Positions 39,872 through 49,624 of a stretch of 64,000 nt of DNA are shown one piece after another (within the stretch, counting starts at the first letter, position 1; every line of letters starts with the position of its first letter). Source of the stretch: JBEBGV01 sp040081265 (lineage in GTDB: Bacteria > Acidobacteriota > Vicinamibacteria > Vicinamibacterales > UBA2999). The notes below the pieces were generated by a model, which was given only the letters and a program-made list of their open reading frames with translations, had not been told where the DNA came from and did no database searches. The stretch is from NCBI GenBank assembly GCA_040081265.1, contig JBEBGV010000013.1, positions 23,422 to 87,421 on the forward strand, read 5' to 3'. The position numbers and the translations under genes were made by a program.

Positions 39872-42865
39872 TCAGCGCGTCGCCGCCCGCGCTGCCGCGA
39901 GATTCTGCTGGGCTTCGAGGAAATCCGGCGCGAGGGCCACGGCTCGGGTGAAGTGCTCAATCGCCTGGCGGAGGTCGCCGAGCGACGCCAGCGCGACGCC
40001 GAAGTCATTGTGAGCCCCCGGATCGTCCGGCATCAGCTCAGTAGCAACCTTCAACAGCGGCAGGGCTTCAGCGTAGCGCCGCGCTTCGATCAACGGAGCA
40101 GCCTGGTCGAGGCGTATCTGACCGAGATTGGCCCGGGCGTTGGCCGACCGCGGGTCACGGGTGAGCGCGGCTTCGAATTCGATGATGGCTTCTTCCGCAC
40201 GTCCTTCCCGGAGCGCCGCCACGCCGAGGACGTTGTGCACTTCGGCGGAGTCAGGGAGCACTGAACCCAGGTAGGCGCTGCCGAGAACGCGACGGGCACC
40301 AAATGACGGTCCCACCGCATTGGCAATATCGGTGACCGGCGTGACGTACGCCTGCTGGAGAAGGGCAAGATTCAAGTCGAGCCCGGCAACGAGCGGGGCG
40401 ATTTCACCGTTCTGATAACACTTCGGACACCATGCCGGCAGCGCCGTCAGTTCAAACAGGCTCGCCGGAACTCCAAGCAGGGCGGTGGTGAGCATCGACC
40501 GCACGCCGTACTCCTGGATAGGTCGATCGTCGGTCGTCGGGAATGAGGTCTGGGTCGCGCGCGCAAGCGTATCGGACGATCCGACAAACATGGCCGCCAC
40601 CTGCACAGGCGTCCCGAGTTCAATGCCCTGGAGGTCGGCACTGACCGCGGGCGTCTGGTCAAGAAACGACTGCATCCGCTCCGGGTCGAACTCGATCCGA
40701 GGGGCAGTCGAGCCAATCAGGATCAACTCGGCCTGCGATCCCGACAGAAGCACCGCATTCGGAAAAATGTCGATGAAGGCACGAACCATGGCCAGACTGC
40801 CCTCGGCCGGCACCTGGTACGCTGGCAACCACTGGCTAAGGTACCCGCCAGGCTTCAGCCGCGACCTGGCCAGCGCGTAGAACTCACGACTGTAGAGTGC
40901 AGACACGCCGACGTGCGCGATCGGCGGCGGCTCGAGGGTGATGAGGTCGTACGACGATGGGTCCGTCATCTGCAGGTGCATCCTGCCGTCGTTGAGGATG
41001 ACGGAGACCTTGGAACTGTGCAGCACGTTGCGGTTCGCGTCGGCGAACCAGGGGGCGTGGTCGAGGATGTTCCGTGACAGATCGGCGACGTCCACGCGGG
41101 TGACCGATGGGTAGAGCGTCGCCGCTTCGGTGGTGTTGCCGACGCCAAAGCCAATCACCAGCACGCGCTCCGGGTTGCTCAAGCCGAGCAGCGGCACGTG
41201 CGCCAGCGCCCGCATGTAGCGCTGGTCCAGCCGGGCCGTGGAGGACATGGCGTGCCCGTTGGTCAGCAAGCCCCGGCCGCGGCCGGCGACATCAACGACC
41301 GCCAACAGTTCGTTAGGCCCCTCGCTGACGGTCAGCAGGCGCTCCTGCGGGTCGTGCCGTGCGAGGGCCCTCTGCAGCAGATGATCGGACGGCATCAGAA
41401 GCCACAGCGTGATGGCACCCACCGCAACAGCACCGGCCGCCACAAACGGGAGCACAGGGCCCTGCTCCTCCCCTTTCGGGCGGCTGATGTACAAGGGCAC
41501 GATCGCCAGGGCGGCAATCGAGGCAAGGAGAGCCGCTGAGGACTGCATCCCAAGACGCGGCAACAGTACGTATCCGGTTGCGAGGGACCCCAGCACGGCG
41601 CCCACGGTATTGGCCGCATAGAGCACACCCGCGCGGCGACCGACTGCCTTCTCCGATCGCTGCACGATCGCGTTGGCAAGCGGGAACGCACACCCGCCAA
41701 CGAGCGAGGGTAACGCCACCTCCAAGAGCATTGGCCGCAAGTTGAACCAGACTTCGACAAGCGAGAGGCCGGTTGGCGAGAGTCCGCGAAGGCTCGATGC
41801 GAGGGCGTTGGCTTGACTGGCGATCGAGTCCGCGCTGGCAAGACCGAGCCCGGCCAGCGTGGTCGCCGCAAATACGGCCTGCACGACGGCAAGCAGGAGC
41901 CCCGGCCGCCCCACACGGCGGTCGAGCCACCCGCCCACGAGCGCCCCGACACCGAGGGCGAGGAGCATCACCGTCAACAGCAGCGAAAACACCGCCCGAA
42001 AGCCACCGAGCATGATGCCGAGATGCCTGAGCCACAGGATTTCGACACCAAGGGCAGCAAATCCTGAACATGCCAGAGCGGTCGCTGTCCACGGCAGGAT
42101 GCTCGCCGCTGGCGCAGCAGGCGCCGGTTCGGCCCTCGGAACTGTCGTCACAGTCTCGGCAGCGGAGACACCGAAGCGCATCAGGCCGAGCGCACCGGCC
42201 GCAGCGAGGAGATTGAGACCAACCGCAATGAACTGGGCGCCACGAAGTCCCAGGGACGGCACCAGCATGAAGTCGGTCAGGAAGGCGCCCGCCGCGGCTC
42301 CAATCGTATTTGCACCGTAGAGAACGGCGATCGCCCAGCCAGCTTCCCGCACATGAGGGCGCGTCACGTAACGCACAAGCACCGTCAGTGTGCCTCCCAT
42401 CAACACGGTGATCGGAGCGAGCAACGCGAACGCGACCAGACCTCGGACGACGTACGACCCGGTCGACAGCACCTGCCAGCCGTTACCGTCTGTGACATAC
42501 GCGGACAGCCCCGCGACAAACCCACCGAGTCGCGGCAACGCTAGCGAAATGCCCAGCCCCAGGGCGGCAATCACGATCTCGAGTGCAGCGTAGGCTCCGA
42601 GCAGCCCGCGGCTGCCAGACCGGTAACGACCGTCAGCCCAACGGCCGAACAGGTAACTGCCCAGCCCGAGCCCGAGCATGAAGATGGCGACGACGATCGA
42701 GGCGGAGTAGACAGTGTTTCCGAAGACCTGCCCGAACTGCCGAACCCAGATGACCTGGTAGATGAGGCCGCCGACGCCGGAGAAAAAGAACAGTATGTAG
42801 AGAAAGACAGGCAACTTTGACAGCCTAGCGGAAAACTGGAAGGGACGGCAACGCACGCCGTACAC
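39872..42865 (-). CDS. Polytopic membrane protein fused to a spermidine-synthase-like domain and TPR repeats
   Basis: A 997-residue three-part protein. Residues about 20-500 contain twelve or more membrane helices of an MFS-like type (ILFFFSGVGGLIYQVIWVRQFGQVFGN, GLGLGSYLFGRWAD). Residues about 520-800 form a SpeE-like Rossmann domain (ERVLVIGFGVGNTTEAATLYPSVTRVDVADLSRNILDHAPWF, YDLITLEPPPIAHVG). The C-terminus (about 870-997) holds about three TPR units (SAEVHNVLGVAALREGRAEEAIIEFEAAL, GAHNDFGVALASLGDLRQAIEHFTRAVAL). Such fused proteins are widespread but not assigned a function; aminopropyl transfer is not shown. GTG start at 42863-42865 is uncertain. Confidence 0.85.
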   Translation of the reverse strand: MYGVRCRPFQFSARLSKLPVFLYILFFFSGVGGLIYQVIWVRQFGQVFGNTVYSASIVVAIFMLGLGLGSYLFGRWADGRYRSGSRGLLGAYAALEIVIAALGLGISLALPRLGGFVAGLSAYVTDGNGWQVLSTGSYVVRGLVAFALLAPITVLMGGTLTVLVRYVTRPHVREAGWAIAVLYGANTIGAAAGAFLTDFMLVPSLGLRGAQFIAVGLNLLAAAGALGLMRFGVSAAETVTTVPRAEPAPAAPAASILPWTATALACSGFAALGVEILWLRHLGIMLGGFRAVFSLLLTVMLLALGVGALVGGWLDRRVGRPGLLLAVVQAVFAATTLAGLGLASADSIASQANALASSLRGLSPTGLSLVEVWFNLRPMLLEVALPSLVGGCAFPLANAIVQRSEKAVGRRAGVLYAANTVGAVLGSLATGYVLLPRLGMQSSAALLASIAALAIVPLYISRPKGEEQGPVLPFVAAGAVAVGAITLWLLMPSDHLLQRALARHDPQERLLTVSEGPNELLAVVDVAGRGRGLLTNGHAMSSTARLDQRYMRALAHVPLLGLSNPERVLVIGFGVGNTTEAATLYPSVTRVDVADLSRNILDHAPWFADANRNVLHSSKVSVILNDGRMHLQMTDPSSYDLITLEPPPIAHVGVSALYSREFYALARSRLKPGGYLSQWLPAYQVPAEGSLAMVRAFIDIFPNAVLLSGSQAELILIGSTAPRIEFDPERMQSFLDQTPAVSADLQGIELGTPVQVAAMFVGSSDTLARATQTSFPTTDDRPIQEYGVRSMLTTALLGVPASLFELTALPAWCPKCYQNGEIAPLVAGLDLNLALLQQAYVTPVTDIANAVGPSFGARRVLGSAYLGSVLPDSAEVHNVLGVAALREGRAEEAIIEFEAALTRDPRSANARANLGQIRLDQAAPLIEARRYAEALPLLKVATELMPDDPGAHNDFGVALASLGDLRQAIEHFTRAVALAPDFLEAQQNLAAARAATR

Positions 42866-42870
42866 GACGA

Positions 42871-42901
42871 AGGGCGGGCCGCCCGTGCGGCGACCCGCCC
42901 T
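42871..42901 (-). terminator. Hairpin downstream of the first Oar-like receptor gene
   Basis: AGGGCGGG and CCCGCCCT stem with an inner CCGC/GCGG stem, located between the receptor stop (42952) and the membrane-fusion start (42865) on the minus strand. No strong T-tract follows. Confidence 0.55.
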
Positions 42902-42907
42902 CCTCTT

Positions 42908-42949
42908 TACTGCCTACTGCCGACTGCCGACTGTCTACCGCCGACTGTC
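42908..42949 (-). repeat. Second heptanucleotide array, minus-strand orientation
   Basis: Six units: read on the minus strand they are GACAGTC, GGCGGTA, GACAGTC, GGCAGTC, GGCAGTA, GGCAGTA. It lies directly behind the stop codon of the first receptor gene. Same family and same order of variant units as 129-197. Confidence 0.9.
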
Positions 42950-42951
42950 GA

Positions 42952-45900
42952 CTAGAAGTCCAGGTTGACGCTGATCTTCATCAATCGAGCGTTCAAGATC
43001 GAGTTCGGACGCAGCCACGTGGCGTACGCCGTGCTCGCCGTCAACACGGCATCCGAGTTCAGCGCGTTAAAGATATCCAGGCTGACCTGCGAACGGGCCC
43101 GACCGAAGCGAAGGACCTTCCCGATCCGGAGGTCGAGCTCGTTCCGCCGATCCAGATACTGGGTGTTCGTGTCCACGAGCTGAATCGTGGAGCTCGCCGC
43201 GTTGCCCGACAGGGTTCGACCAAGGGTCGAGTTGGCCGCCAGATACGCGTTGTTGGCCGTGAAGTTCGCCGCCTGGCTCGCGCCCGGCACGTTGCGATAC
43301 GTGCCTGAGAGCTGAACCGCGATCCCTGGCACGGTATAGATGCCGTAAGCCTTGAACTGGGGCTGGAACGGCGTCTCGCTGTGGCAGAAGTCCGCTGGCG
43401 TGATCGTGCCGGTCGTCACCGTGGCGGTCCCAAAGTTCATCTCCGGGAGCTTGGCCACGATCTCGCAGTTGTCGGTCACCTGCCGGCCGGCGCTCATGCC
43501 GCCGTTCAGCAGCAGCCCGTTCTGGAGACGCGCGTTAACCGTGAGGTCAAAGCCGTTCCAGTGATCAGTCTGCTTGCCGAAGTTGTCCGACAGCGTGTTG
43601 TAGTTGTTGGCCAGGCCGAACTTGTCCGGATTGACGTTGTAGACGCCGGTGAGCGTGTAGCCCCCGCCGTTGGGCAACCGCGAATCAGACGGCACCACCA
43701 TCGAGTACTTGGTGAAGTCGGCCGCGCTGAGCGCCAGGTTGTCCGTCACCTGGAAGTTCTGCCAGATGCGGCGGAAGTAGCCGAAGTCCACACCGACACC
43801 GCGCATCAGCTCGTGCTGCACGCTGGCCGAGAACTCCCAGTTAGCGGCGCGGTTGCCCCAGCCTCCGAGGAACTCCGGGTCAAACGACGCCGCCGGCGTG
43901 GCCGTGCCGAAGTTACGATCGCCGAACGCGCCGCACTCGCCGTTGGCCACCGGGTTCAGCAGGTCGCAATCGGGCGCGAAATTCCGGTTCGCGTCGTTCC
44001 ACGACCGCGTCGTGCTCGTCACCAGCGTGTTGATCGGATTCTTGGCGATCACATTGCCGTTCAACGTCTGGCCGAACAGGTACTTGTTGGCTGAGACCTT
44101 GACCGCCGTCTTGCCGTTGCCGAGCAGGTCATAGATGAAACCAGTCCGATAGGAAAGGTCTTTCCACGAGGTGCTGTCCGATTCCGGGAAAGTGATGTTC
44201 CGGCTGGGCGTGAACCGAGCCGATCCTGCGGTCTGTTCCGGGAAGCCGGTGTTGAACCCGTCAAACCGGACTGCGCCCTGTACCGTCGCGCGGCCAAGGC
44301 TGACCCGGTCCTGGACATACAGGCCCCAGTCGGCGCGCATCTCGCTCTTAATCGTGTATGGCGTCGAGAACATCGTCAGCTGGTTCGGCACCCCGTTGTT
44401 AAAGCGGTAGGCCAGGTCGTTGAGGCGGTACTGCCCGTTGTCGAGGTAGCCGACCAGATTGTTGACCCCGAACTTGATGGCATGCGTGCCGGTCACGTAG
44501 GACGCACCGACCCGGTAGGTCCAGCTCGGCACGAGCGTGTTGTTGTAAGTGGCCGACTGCTGGCGGTAGACCATGCCGGTGCTCTGCTCGGTCACCGGGA
44601 TCATCTGCGGGAGAATTGCCGCCTGCGCCTCGTCCTCGAGCGAGCCACCGCCGCTCGTCAGCCGGAGGTGCATGTTGCCCCAGCGCTCGAACAGGTGCAG
44701 CCCGACCGCCTCGACGAGGAACTTGCTGGTCACCGGCGAGGTCCACTCGAAATGCTCCTGCCGCAGTCGTGGGAATCGTCGGTCACGACCGGCTTCCGGA
44801 GACACCGTGGCGCTGATGTTGTCCGGGCAGTTGCACCACTTGTCGGCCTTGTAGGTCACGGCCACCTTGTTGCGTGGCGTCACCTGATACGTGACACGCA
44901 GGCTGTTGTTCGCCTGGTAGCCCTTCATAGTGCCCGGCTGCGCCGTATCCGGCACGTACAGCCACTCGTTTGGCTTGTAGGCGTTCAGGTTGTTGAACAC
45001 CGGGGCTTCGTTCTCCACCGAGTTGTAGCGGGTTGAGAACCAGAACCAGACCTTGTCCCGCTTGAACGGGCCGCCGATTGACTGGTTCACGTCCCAGTTG
45101 CGGATCACCGAGTTCGGTGTGCCCAGGCCGGCGGCCTTCAGCTCGTCTGAAAAGTTGTCGCTCTGCAGCGCGCCGTCCGAGATCGTGAAGAACGTCGAGC
45201 TGGTGAACCGGTTGCCGCCGTCGCGCGGGATGAAGTTGATGCGCAGTCCACCGGTCGGCAGGTCGGCCGACAGGTTCGTGGTATCCACGGTGACTTCCGC
45301 CGCCGAACCCACGTCCGGCGTCTGTCCGCCGATGCTGCCACCAGCCTGCAGCGTCATCGTGCTCACGCCGTTGACCGTCACACGCTGGTCGGTCGCGCGG
45401 CTGCCGTGCACGGTCACACCGGTGCCCACATCCTGAATCTGTGAGCCACCGACGTCGGTTCCGCCGCCCGACGTGCCGGGCACCATGCGCGCCAGAGTGA
45501 AGTAATTGCGGGACGTGGGCAGCGAATCAACCGTCTCCGAATTCATGACGGCCTGCTTGGTGATGGTCGAGGTGTCGACGACCGGCGCTTCGCCGGTCAC
45601 GGTGATGGTTTCCTCGAGCGCACCGACCCGCAGTTCCGCGTCAACGACTGAGGTTCCGGCGCCGCTCAAGACAACGCCGTCGCGCTTGAAGGTATTAAAG
45701 CCGGCCAACGTGAAAGTCACGGAATACGCGCCCGGACGAAGATCAATCAGCTGGAAACGTCCGCTGCCGTCGGTGACTGCAGTACGGACTTTTTCGATGA
45801 GGACTGGACTTGCCGCTTCGACGGTCACCCCTGGGAGTACCGCACCCGATGAGTCCTTGACGGTTCCGGTCAGAGCCGCCTGAGCAAATACCGCCGACGG

Positions 45901-45957
45901 AACGAGCACGACAACGGCGAAGATGCACGCACGAACGAACTTCTCAATAACCCGCAT
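42952..45957 (-). CDS. Oar-like TonB-dependent receptor 1
   Basis: A 1001-residue outer-membrane receptor. Signal peptide MRVIEKFVRACIFAVVVLVPSAVFAQ, then a carboxypeptidase-regulatory domain (LTGTVKDSSGAVLPGVTVEAASP ... FTLAGFNTFKRDGV, about 27-105), a TonB-box-like ETITVTGEAPVVD, a plug domain with Gly-rich IQDVGTGVTVHGSRATDQRVTVNG, and a long beta-barrel ending in SVNLDF with terminal Phe. It has four cysteines (NCPDN, FAPDC, NGECG). The ATG at 45955-45957 follows AGGAGG. Family members import large substrates (glycans, peptides); the substrate is unknown. It is less similar to the other two than they are to each other. Confidence 0.93.
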   Translation of the reverse strand: MRVIEKFVRACIFAVVVLVPSAVFAQAALTGTVKDSSGAVLPGVTVEAASPVLIEKVRTAVTDGSGRFQLIDLRPGAYSVTFTLAGFNTFKRDGVVLSGAGTSVVDAELRVGALEETITVTGEAPVVDTSTITKQAVMNSETVDSLPTSRNYFTLARMVPGTSGGGTDVGGSQIQDVGTGVTVHGSRATDQRVTVNGVSTMTLQAGGSIGGQTPDVGSAAEVTVDTTNLSADLPTGGLRINFIPRDGGNRFTSSTFFTISDGALQSDNFSDELKAAGLGTPNSVIRNWDVNQSIGGPFKRDKVWFWFSTRYNSVENEAPVFNNLNAYKPNEWLYVPDTAQPGTMKGYQANNSLRVTYQVTPRNKVAVTYKADKWCNCPDNISATVSPEAGRDRRFPRLRQEHFEWTSPVTSKFLVEAVGLHLFERWGNMHLRLTSGGGSLEDEAQAAILPQMIPVTEQSTGMVYRQQSATYNNTLVPSWTYRVGASYVTGTHAIKFGVNNLVGYLDNGQYRLNDLAYRFNNGVPNQLTMFSTPYTIKSEMRADWGLYVQDRVSLGRATVQGAVRFDGFNTGFPEQTAGSARFTPSRNITFPESDSTSWKDLSYRTGFIYDLLGNGKTAVKVSANKYLFGQTLNGNVIAKNPINTLVTSTTRSWNDANRNFAPDCDLLNPVANGECGAFGDRNFGTATPAASFDPEFLGGWGNRAANWEFSASVQHELMRGVGVDFGYFRRIWQNFQVTDNLALSAADFTKYSMVVPSDSRLPNGGGYTLTGVYNVNPDKFGLANNYNTLSDNFGKQTDHWNGFDLTVNARLQNGLLLNGGMSAGRQVTDNCEIVAKLPEMNFGTATVTTGTITPADFCHSETPFQPQFKAYGIYTVPGIAVQLSGTYRNVPGASQAANFTANNAYLAANSTLGRTLSGNAASSTIQLVDTNTQYLDRRNELDLRIGKVLRFGRARSQVSLDIFNALNSDAVLTASTAYATWLRPNSILNARLMKISVNLDF

Positions 45958-46173
45958 TCGCTTGCCTCCTTGTTGAAACGTTCTCCGCGTGACTTGACCT
46001 GCGAAAAACGCTGACGACGACCGCAACGACCCAACGAACGACCTCAGGATGAGTGCCGACGCGAATGAGAAGCAGTGCCCGAGACAGACGAACTATTAAG
46101 ACGGTATTAAGAAGCGCGCGAAGTATAGCGGATTCCATCATCCAATCAGGCGCACTCTTTGCGTGGAATTTTC

Positions 46174-46204
46174 ATTAAAAACACGCTACCTAAAACTGGG
46201 TAGC
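46174..46204 (-). terminator. Rho-independent terminator behind receptor 2
   Basis: On the minus strand a GCTACC / GGTAGC stem with an 8-nt loop is followed by GTGTTTTTAATG, a U-rich tail. It is the better T-tract of the two hairpins behind receptor 2 and probably also insulates receptor 1's promoter. Confidence 0.6.
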
Positions 46205-46231
46205 CGACGCGGACGTGCGCCGTACGTACGA

Positions 46232-46261
46232 AGAGCGGAGCCGCAAACGCGGCTCCGCTCT
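46232..46261 (-). terminator. Strong 13-bp hairpin behind receptor 2
   Basis: Perfect stem AGAGCGGAGCCGC / GCGGCTCCGCTCT with a 4-nt loop, 23 nt after the receptor 2 stop codon. No T-tract follows, so it may work with the second hairpin or protect the mRNA 3' end. Confidence 0.65.
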
Positions 46262-46284
46262 GGTGGTCTTGCCTGGTGCGTCGA

Positions 46285-49200
46285 CTAGAAGTCGAAGCTG
46301 ACCGTGAACTTCATTACCCGGGCGTTCAGGATCTCCTGCGGCCGCCGGAAACTGTTGGCGGCAGGTGTGAACGGGTTCGCGCTCTGGTTCAGCGTGATCG
46401 CCGCGTCGTTATTGAGGGCGTTGAAGAAGTCCCAGCTAATAACCGATCGCGCCCTGCCGAAGCGCACCACTTTGCCCACGCGGAGGTCGAGCTCGTTGCG
46501 GCGGTCGGTGTACTCCGAATACGGCTCGAGGAGCGCCAGCGCCAACGTCTGCGTCGGAGCGCCCACCAGGGTCGAGTTGGCGGCGAGGTTCGCCGCGTTC
46601 GCCCCGCTGAAGTTGGCGTTGATGTCCGTGCCGTTGACGTTGCGGAACGTGCCGGACACCTGAACGTCGACCTTCGGGACTGTGTAAGTGCCGAAGATCT
46701 TGGCCTGGGTGAGCCACGGTGTCTGGCGATCGCAGAACTGCAGCGGACGCTGGTTGTTCGTGATCGTGCTGTTGTACCGCATCTCCGGCAACTGCGTGAG
46801 GATCCCGCAATCGTTCTCCTTGGTCGTGCCTGTGCTCACACCCCCGTTGAGCGTGAGACCGTTGAGGAGTCGCATGTTGACACCAAAGTCCATGCCCTGC
46901 CACACCTCGGTCTGCGCGCCGTCACCGAATTTGCTCGATAGCGTGTTGTAGTTGTCGATGACATTCGAGGACGGAGCGGCAAAACCGGTAAGCGTGGCCG
47001 CCGGCGCGATGGTTTCACCGGTCGCGGCCGAGATGACCGCGGGCGCGTTGTAGTTGAACTCCCGGAACTGTGACCTCTCGATCGCCAGGTTGTCGGTCAC
47101 CCGGAAGTTGGCCCAGGCACGGCGGAAGTAGCCCACGTCCACTGCCACACGCGGCATCAGCTCGTGCGCCACCGTGGCCGAGAACTCCCAGTTGGCCTGA
47201 CGGTTGTTGAAGCCAGTGAGCAGATCCGGATCGAACTTCGCCGTCGCAACGTTCGAGCCGAAGTTCTGGTTGTCCAACGCGCCGCACTCACCATTGGCGG
47301 CCAGGTTGGTCAGGACGCAGTCGGGAATGTTGTTGAGGTTTGCGTCCGCCCAGGAGCGGTTTGCCGTCGCCGCGCCAATCACGATCGCCGGGTTCGGGTC
47401 ACGACCGAGGCCGTTGAGGGTCTGGCCCAGGAGGTACTTGTTGAACGCCACCTTCACAGCGGTCTTGCCCGTGCCGAAGACGTCGTAGGAAAAGCCGCTC
47501 CGGTAGGTGAGGTCTTTCCAGTTGATGACGTCGGCACCCTGGGTGGTGTAGTTCCGGTTCGGCGCCAGGATGTCCGGGCCGAGGCTCTGCGCCGGATAGC
47601 TCGTCCGGAAGTTGTCGAAGCGGATGGCGCCCGCCACCGTGAGGCGGTTCATCGTCCAGCGATCCTGGGCGTAGAAGCCCATGTCCGCGTCGAGGTTCGT
47701 CTTCACGCGGTAGTTCTGCCGATAGGTAATCCGGTTCGGCTGGTAGATACCGTTCTGGATACTGTAGCGATAGCTCGTCGGCTGGAACACGTACTGGTTC
47801 TCATCCAGGTAGCCCTGGGTGTTGTTCCACCCGATCTTGACCGCGTGCGAACCGGTGACGTAGGACGCACCCACGCGGTAGGTGAAGCTCGGCACGGCCG
47901 TGTTGTTGTAGTTGGTCAGCACGCGGTAGTTCAGGCCGGTGTCCTGGTTCTGCACTCCGATGAGCTGCGGGATGATTGCCGCCTGTGCGTCGGTCACCGA
48001 GCCGGTGGTCGAGCGCATGTGCATATTGCCCCAGCGCTCGAAGAGGTGCATGCCTACGGCTTCAAGGAGAAGCTTGTTGGTCACTGGCGAGGTCCACTCC
48101 AGGTGCTCCTGGCGCAGACGGGGGAACCGGCGGTCACGCGCGGCCTCTGGAGCCTGCGTAGCGCTGATGTTATTCGGGCAGTTGCACCACGTGTCGGCCT
48201 TGTAGGTGCCCGCGATCTTGTTGCGCGGGGTTGCCTGCCAGGTCACACGGATGCTGCTGTTGATCTGCGTGCCCTTGTTGACGCCAGGCTGGCCGGGAAT
48301 CGGCACGTAGGTGAAGACATTCGGGTTGAACGCGTTGGCGTTCTGGAGCACGGCCGCTTCGTTCGCCACGTCGTTATAGCGCGTCGAGAACCAGAACCAC
48401 ACCTTGTCGCGCTTGAACGGGCCGCCGAGCGACTCGTTGACATCGTACGAGTGCTGGATCTTGTTCGGCGTGCCCAGGCCCTGCGCCTTGAGTGCGTCAG
48501 AGTAGTTGTTGCCCTGGAGGCCGCTGTTCGTGAACGAGAAGAACGTGGAGTTGGTGAACACGTTCCCACCGTCCTTGGGCACGAAGTTCACGCGCACGCC
48601 GCCGGTCGGCAGGTCCGCGCCGAGCGACGTCGTATCGACGGTCACCTCCGCGGCCGATCCCATGTCCGGGGTCTGGCCACCGATGTTGCCACCGGCCTGC
48701 AGGGTCATCGTGTTCACGCCGTTGATGGTGATGCGCTGGTCGACGTTGCGGCTGCCGTGCACCGTCAAGCTCTGGCCCACGTCCTGAATCAGCGAACCGC
48801 CGACGTCGTTACCACCGCCCTGGGTGCCCGGGATCATGCGGGCGACACCGAAGTAGTTTCGCGCACTGGGGAGCGCGTCGATGGTATCGGCGTTGAGCAC
48901 CTTCTGCTGGGTCAGTGACTGGGTATCAACGACCGGCGCTTCGCCGGTGACGGTGATCGTCTCTTCCAGGGCTCCGACGCGCAGGTCCGCGTCGACCGTC
49001 GTGACGCCGGTTCCTGAAATCGTGACGCCATCGCGTTTGAAGGTGTTGAAACCGGCGAGCGTGAACGTCACGGTGTAGGCGCCTGGTCGCAGGTCGACCA
49101 TCTGGAAGCGCCCGTTGCCGTCGGTCACCGCCGTCCGGACTTTTTCGATGAGGACTGGACTTGCGGCTTCGACGGTGACTCCGGGGAGTACCGCGCCCGA

Positions 49201-49308
49201 GGTGTCCTTGACCGTACCTGTCAGTGCCGCCTGGGCAAAGACCAGCGAGGGAAGCAACAACAGCACTGCAAACGCACATGCAGCGCCCAACTTTACGATG
49301 GACCGCAT
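46285..49308 (-). CDS. Oar-like TonB-dependent receptor 2
   Basis: A 1007-residue receptor with the same plan: signal MRSIVKLGAACAFAVLLLLPSLVFAQ, carboxypeptidase-regulatory domain, ETITVTGEAPVVDTQ, plug (MIPGTQGGGNDVGG, VHGSRNVDQRITINGVNTMTLQAGG) and a barrel ending TVSFDF. The plug is nearly identical to that of receptor 3, at both protein and DNA level, which indicates recent duplication or gene conversion. The ATG at 49306-49308 follows GGAGG; upstream in-frame codons lack a site. A 584-codon open frame on the opposite strand is a GC shadow. Confidence 0.93.
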   Translation of the reverse strand: MRSIVKLGAACAFAVLLLLPSLVFAQAALTGTVKDTSGAVLPGVTVEAASPVLIEKVRTAVTDGNGRFQMVDLRPGAYTVTFTLAGFNTFKRDGVTISGTGVTTVDADLRVGALEETITVTGEAPVVDTQSLTQQKVLNADTIDALPSARNYFGVARMIPGTQGGGNDVGGSLIQDVGQSLTVHGSRNVDQRITINGVNTMTLQAGGNIGGQTPDMGSAAEVTVDTTSLGADLPTGGVRVNFVPKDGGNVFTNSTFFSFTNSGLQGNNYSDALKAQGLGTPNKIQHSYDVNESLGGPFKRDKVWFWFSTRYNDVANEAAVLQNANAFNPNVFTYVPIPGQPGVNKGTQINSSIRVTWQATPRNKIAGTYKADTWCNCPNNISATQAPEAARDRRFPRLRQEHLEWTSPVTNKLLLEAVGMHLFERWGNMHMRSTTGSVTDAQAAIIPQLIGVQNQDTGLNYRVLTNYNNTAVPSFTYRVGASYVTGSHAVKIGWNNTQGYLDENQYVFQPTSYRYSIQNGIYQPNRITYRQNYRVKTNLDADMGFYAQDRWTMNRLTVAGAIRFDNFRTSYPAQSLGPDILAPNRNYTTQGADVINWKDLTYRSGFSYDVFGTGKTAVKVAFNKYLLGQTLNGLGRDPNPAIVIGAATANRSWADANLNNIPDCVLTNLAANGECGALDNQNFGSNVATAKFDPDLLTGFNNRQANWEFSATVAHELMPRVAVDVGYFRRAWANFRVTDNLAIERSQFREFNYNAPAVISAATGETIAPAATLTGFAAPSSNVIDNYNTLSSKFGDGAQTEVWQGMDFGVNMRLLNGLTLNGGVSTGTTKENDCGILTQLPEMRYNSTITNNQRPLQFCDRQTPWLTQAKIFGTYTVPKVDVQVSGTFRNVNGTDINANFSGANAANLAANSTLVGAPTQTLALALLEPYSEYTDRRNELDLRVGKVVRFGRARSVISWDFFNALNNDAAITLNQSANPFTPAANSFRRPQEILNARVMKFTVSFDF

Positions 49309-49624
49309 TCGATCGCCTCCTTGATGTGACATCACCGTCTCCTCACACTTGTGAAGAGACAACCGATTGAACCGTTTCCTGAGAACCACGCCGCCGCCGG
49401 GAAAAGTGCCGTGGAACTACCCGAATAGGAATCCGTTACAACCGAAGGAACGCCGAATATGAACCGCCGAAGAATCCGAGAACCTGGGAACCGCCGAGTA
49501 TGAAGAAGAAGAGTATGAGTGCCGAACCCGAAACGCCGAACGCCGTGACGAAACCTGGATAGTGCGTTGCGACGAAGGACAGGGCGCAGTGCCCCGTCCT
49601 TCGAAGTGGTACCCGTGCGTTCGA
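49309..49624. other. Intergenic region between receptors 2 and 3
   Basis: 316 bp. It holds the receptor 2 leader and the receptor 3 terminator (49573-49603). The plus strand is purine-rich, with related repeats GCCGAATATGAA, GCCGAGTATGAA and GAGTATGAG between about 49450 and 49520, so the mRNA leader is pyrimidine-rich. A near-palindrome lies at 49341-49360 close to the start codon. No promoter could be picked with confidence and no gene is apparent. Confidence 0.55.
49573..49603 (-). terminator. Hairpin behind receptor 3
   Basis: CGAAGGAC...GGGC / GCCC...GTCCTTCG: twelve paired bases with one mismatch and a 5-nt loop, 21 nt after the receptor 3 stop. The T-tract is weak. Confidence 0.6.

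Larger units (their letters stand above)
45958..46284. other. Intergenic region between receptors 1 and 2
   Basis: 327 bp holding the leader of receptor 1 and the end of receptor 2's transcript. On the minus strand a TATACT box (46122-46127) may be the -10 of receptor 1, giving a leader of about 160 nt; no good -35 was found. CTTAATA occurs twice in 11-bp phase near 46093-46111. Two hairpins lie closest to receptor 2 (46174-46204 and 46232-46261). No coding sequence is apparent. Confidence 0.6.

Noticed and set aside
47164..48918. 584-codon open frame on the plus strand opposite receptor 2
   Set aside because: It is antisense to a well-supported TonB-dependent receptor, has no domain features and is Arg/Val/Gly-rich as expected from reading GC-rich DNA in the wrong frame. 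The same applies to 51164-52336 opposite receptor 3 and 16034-17068 opposite nadA.
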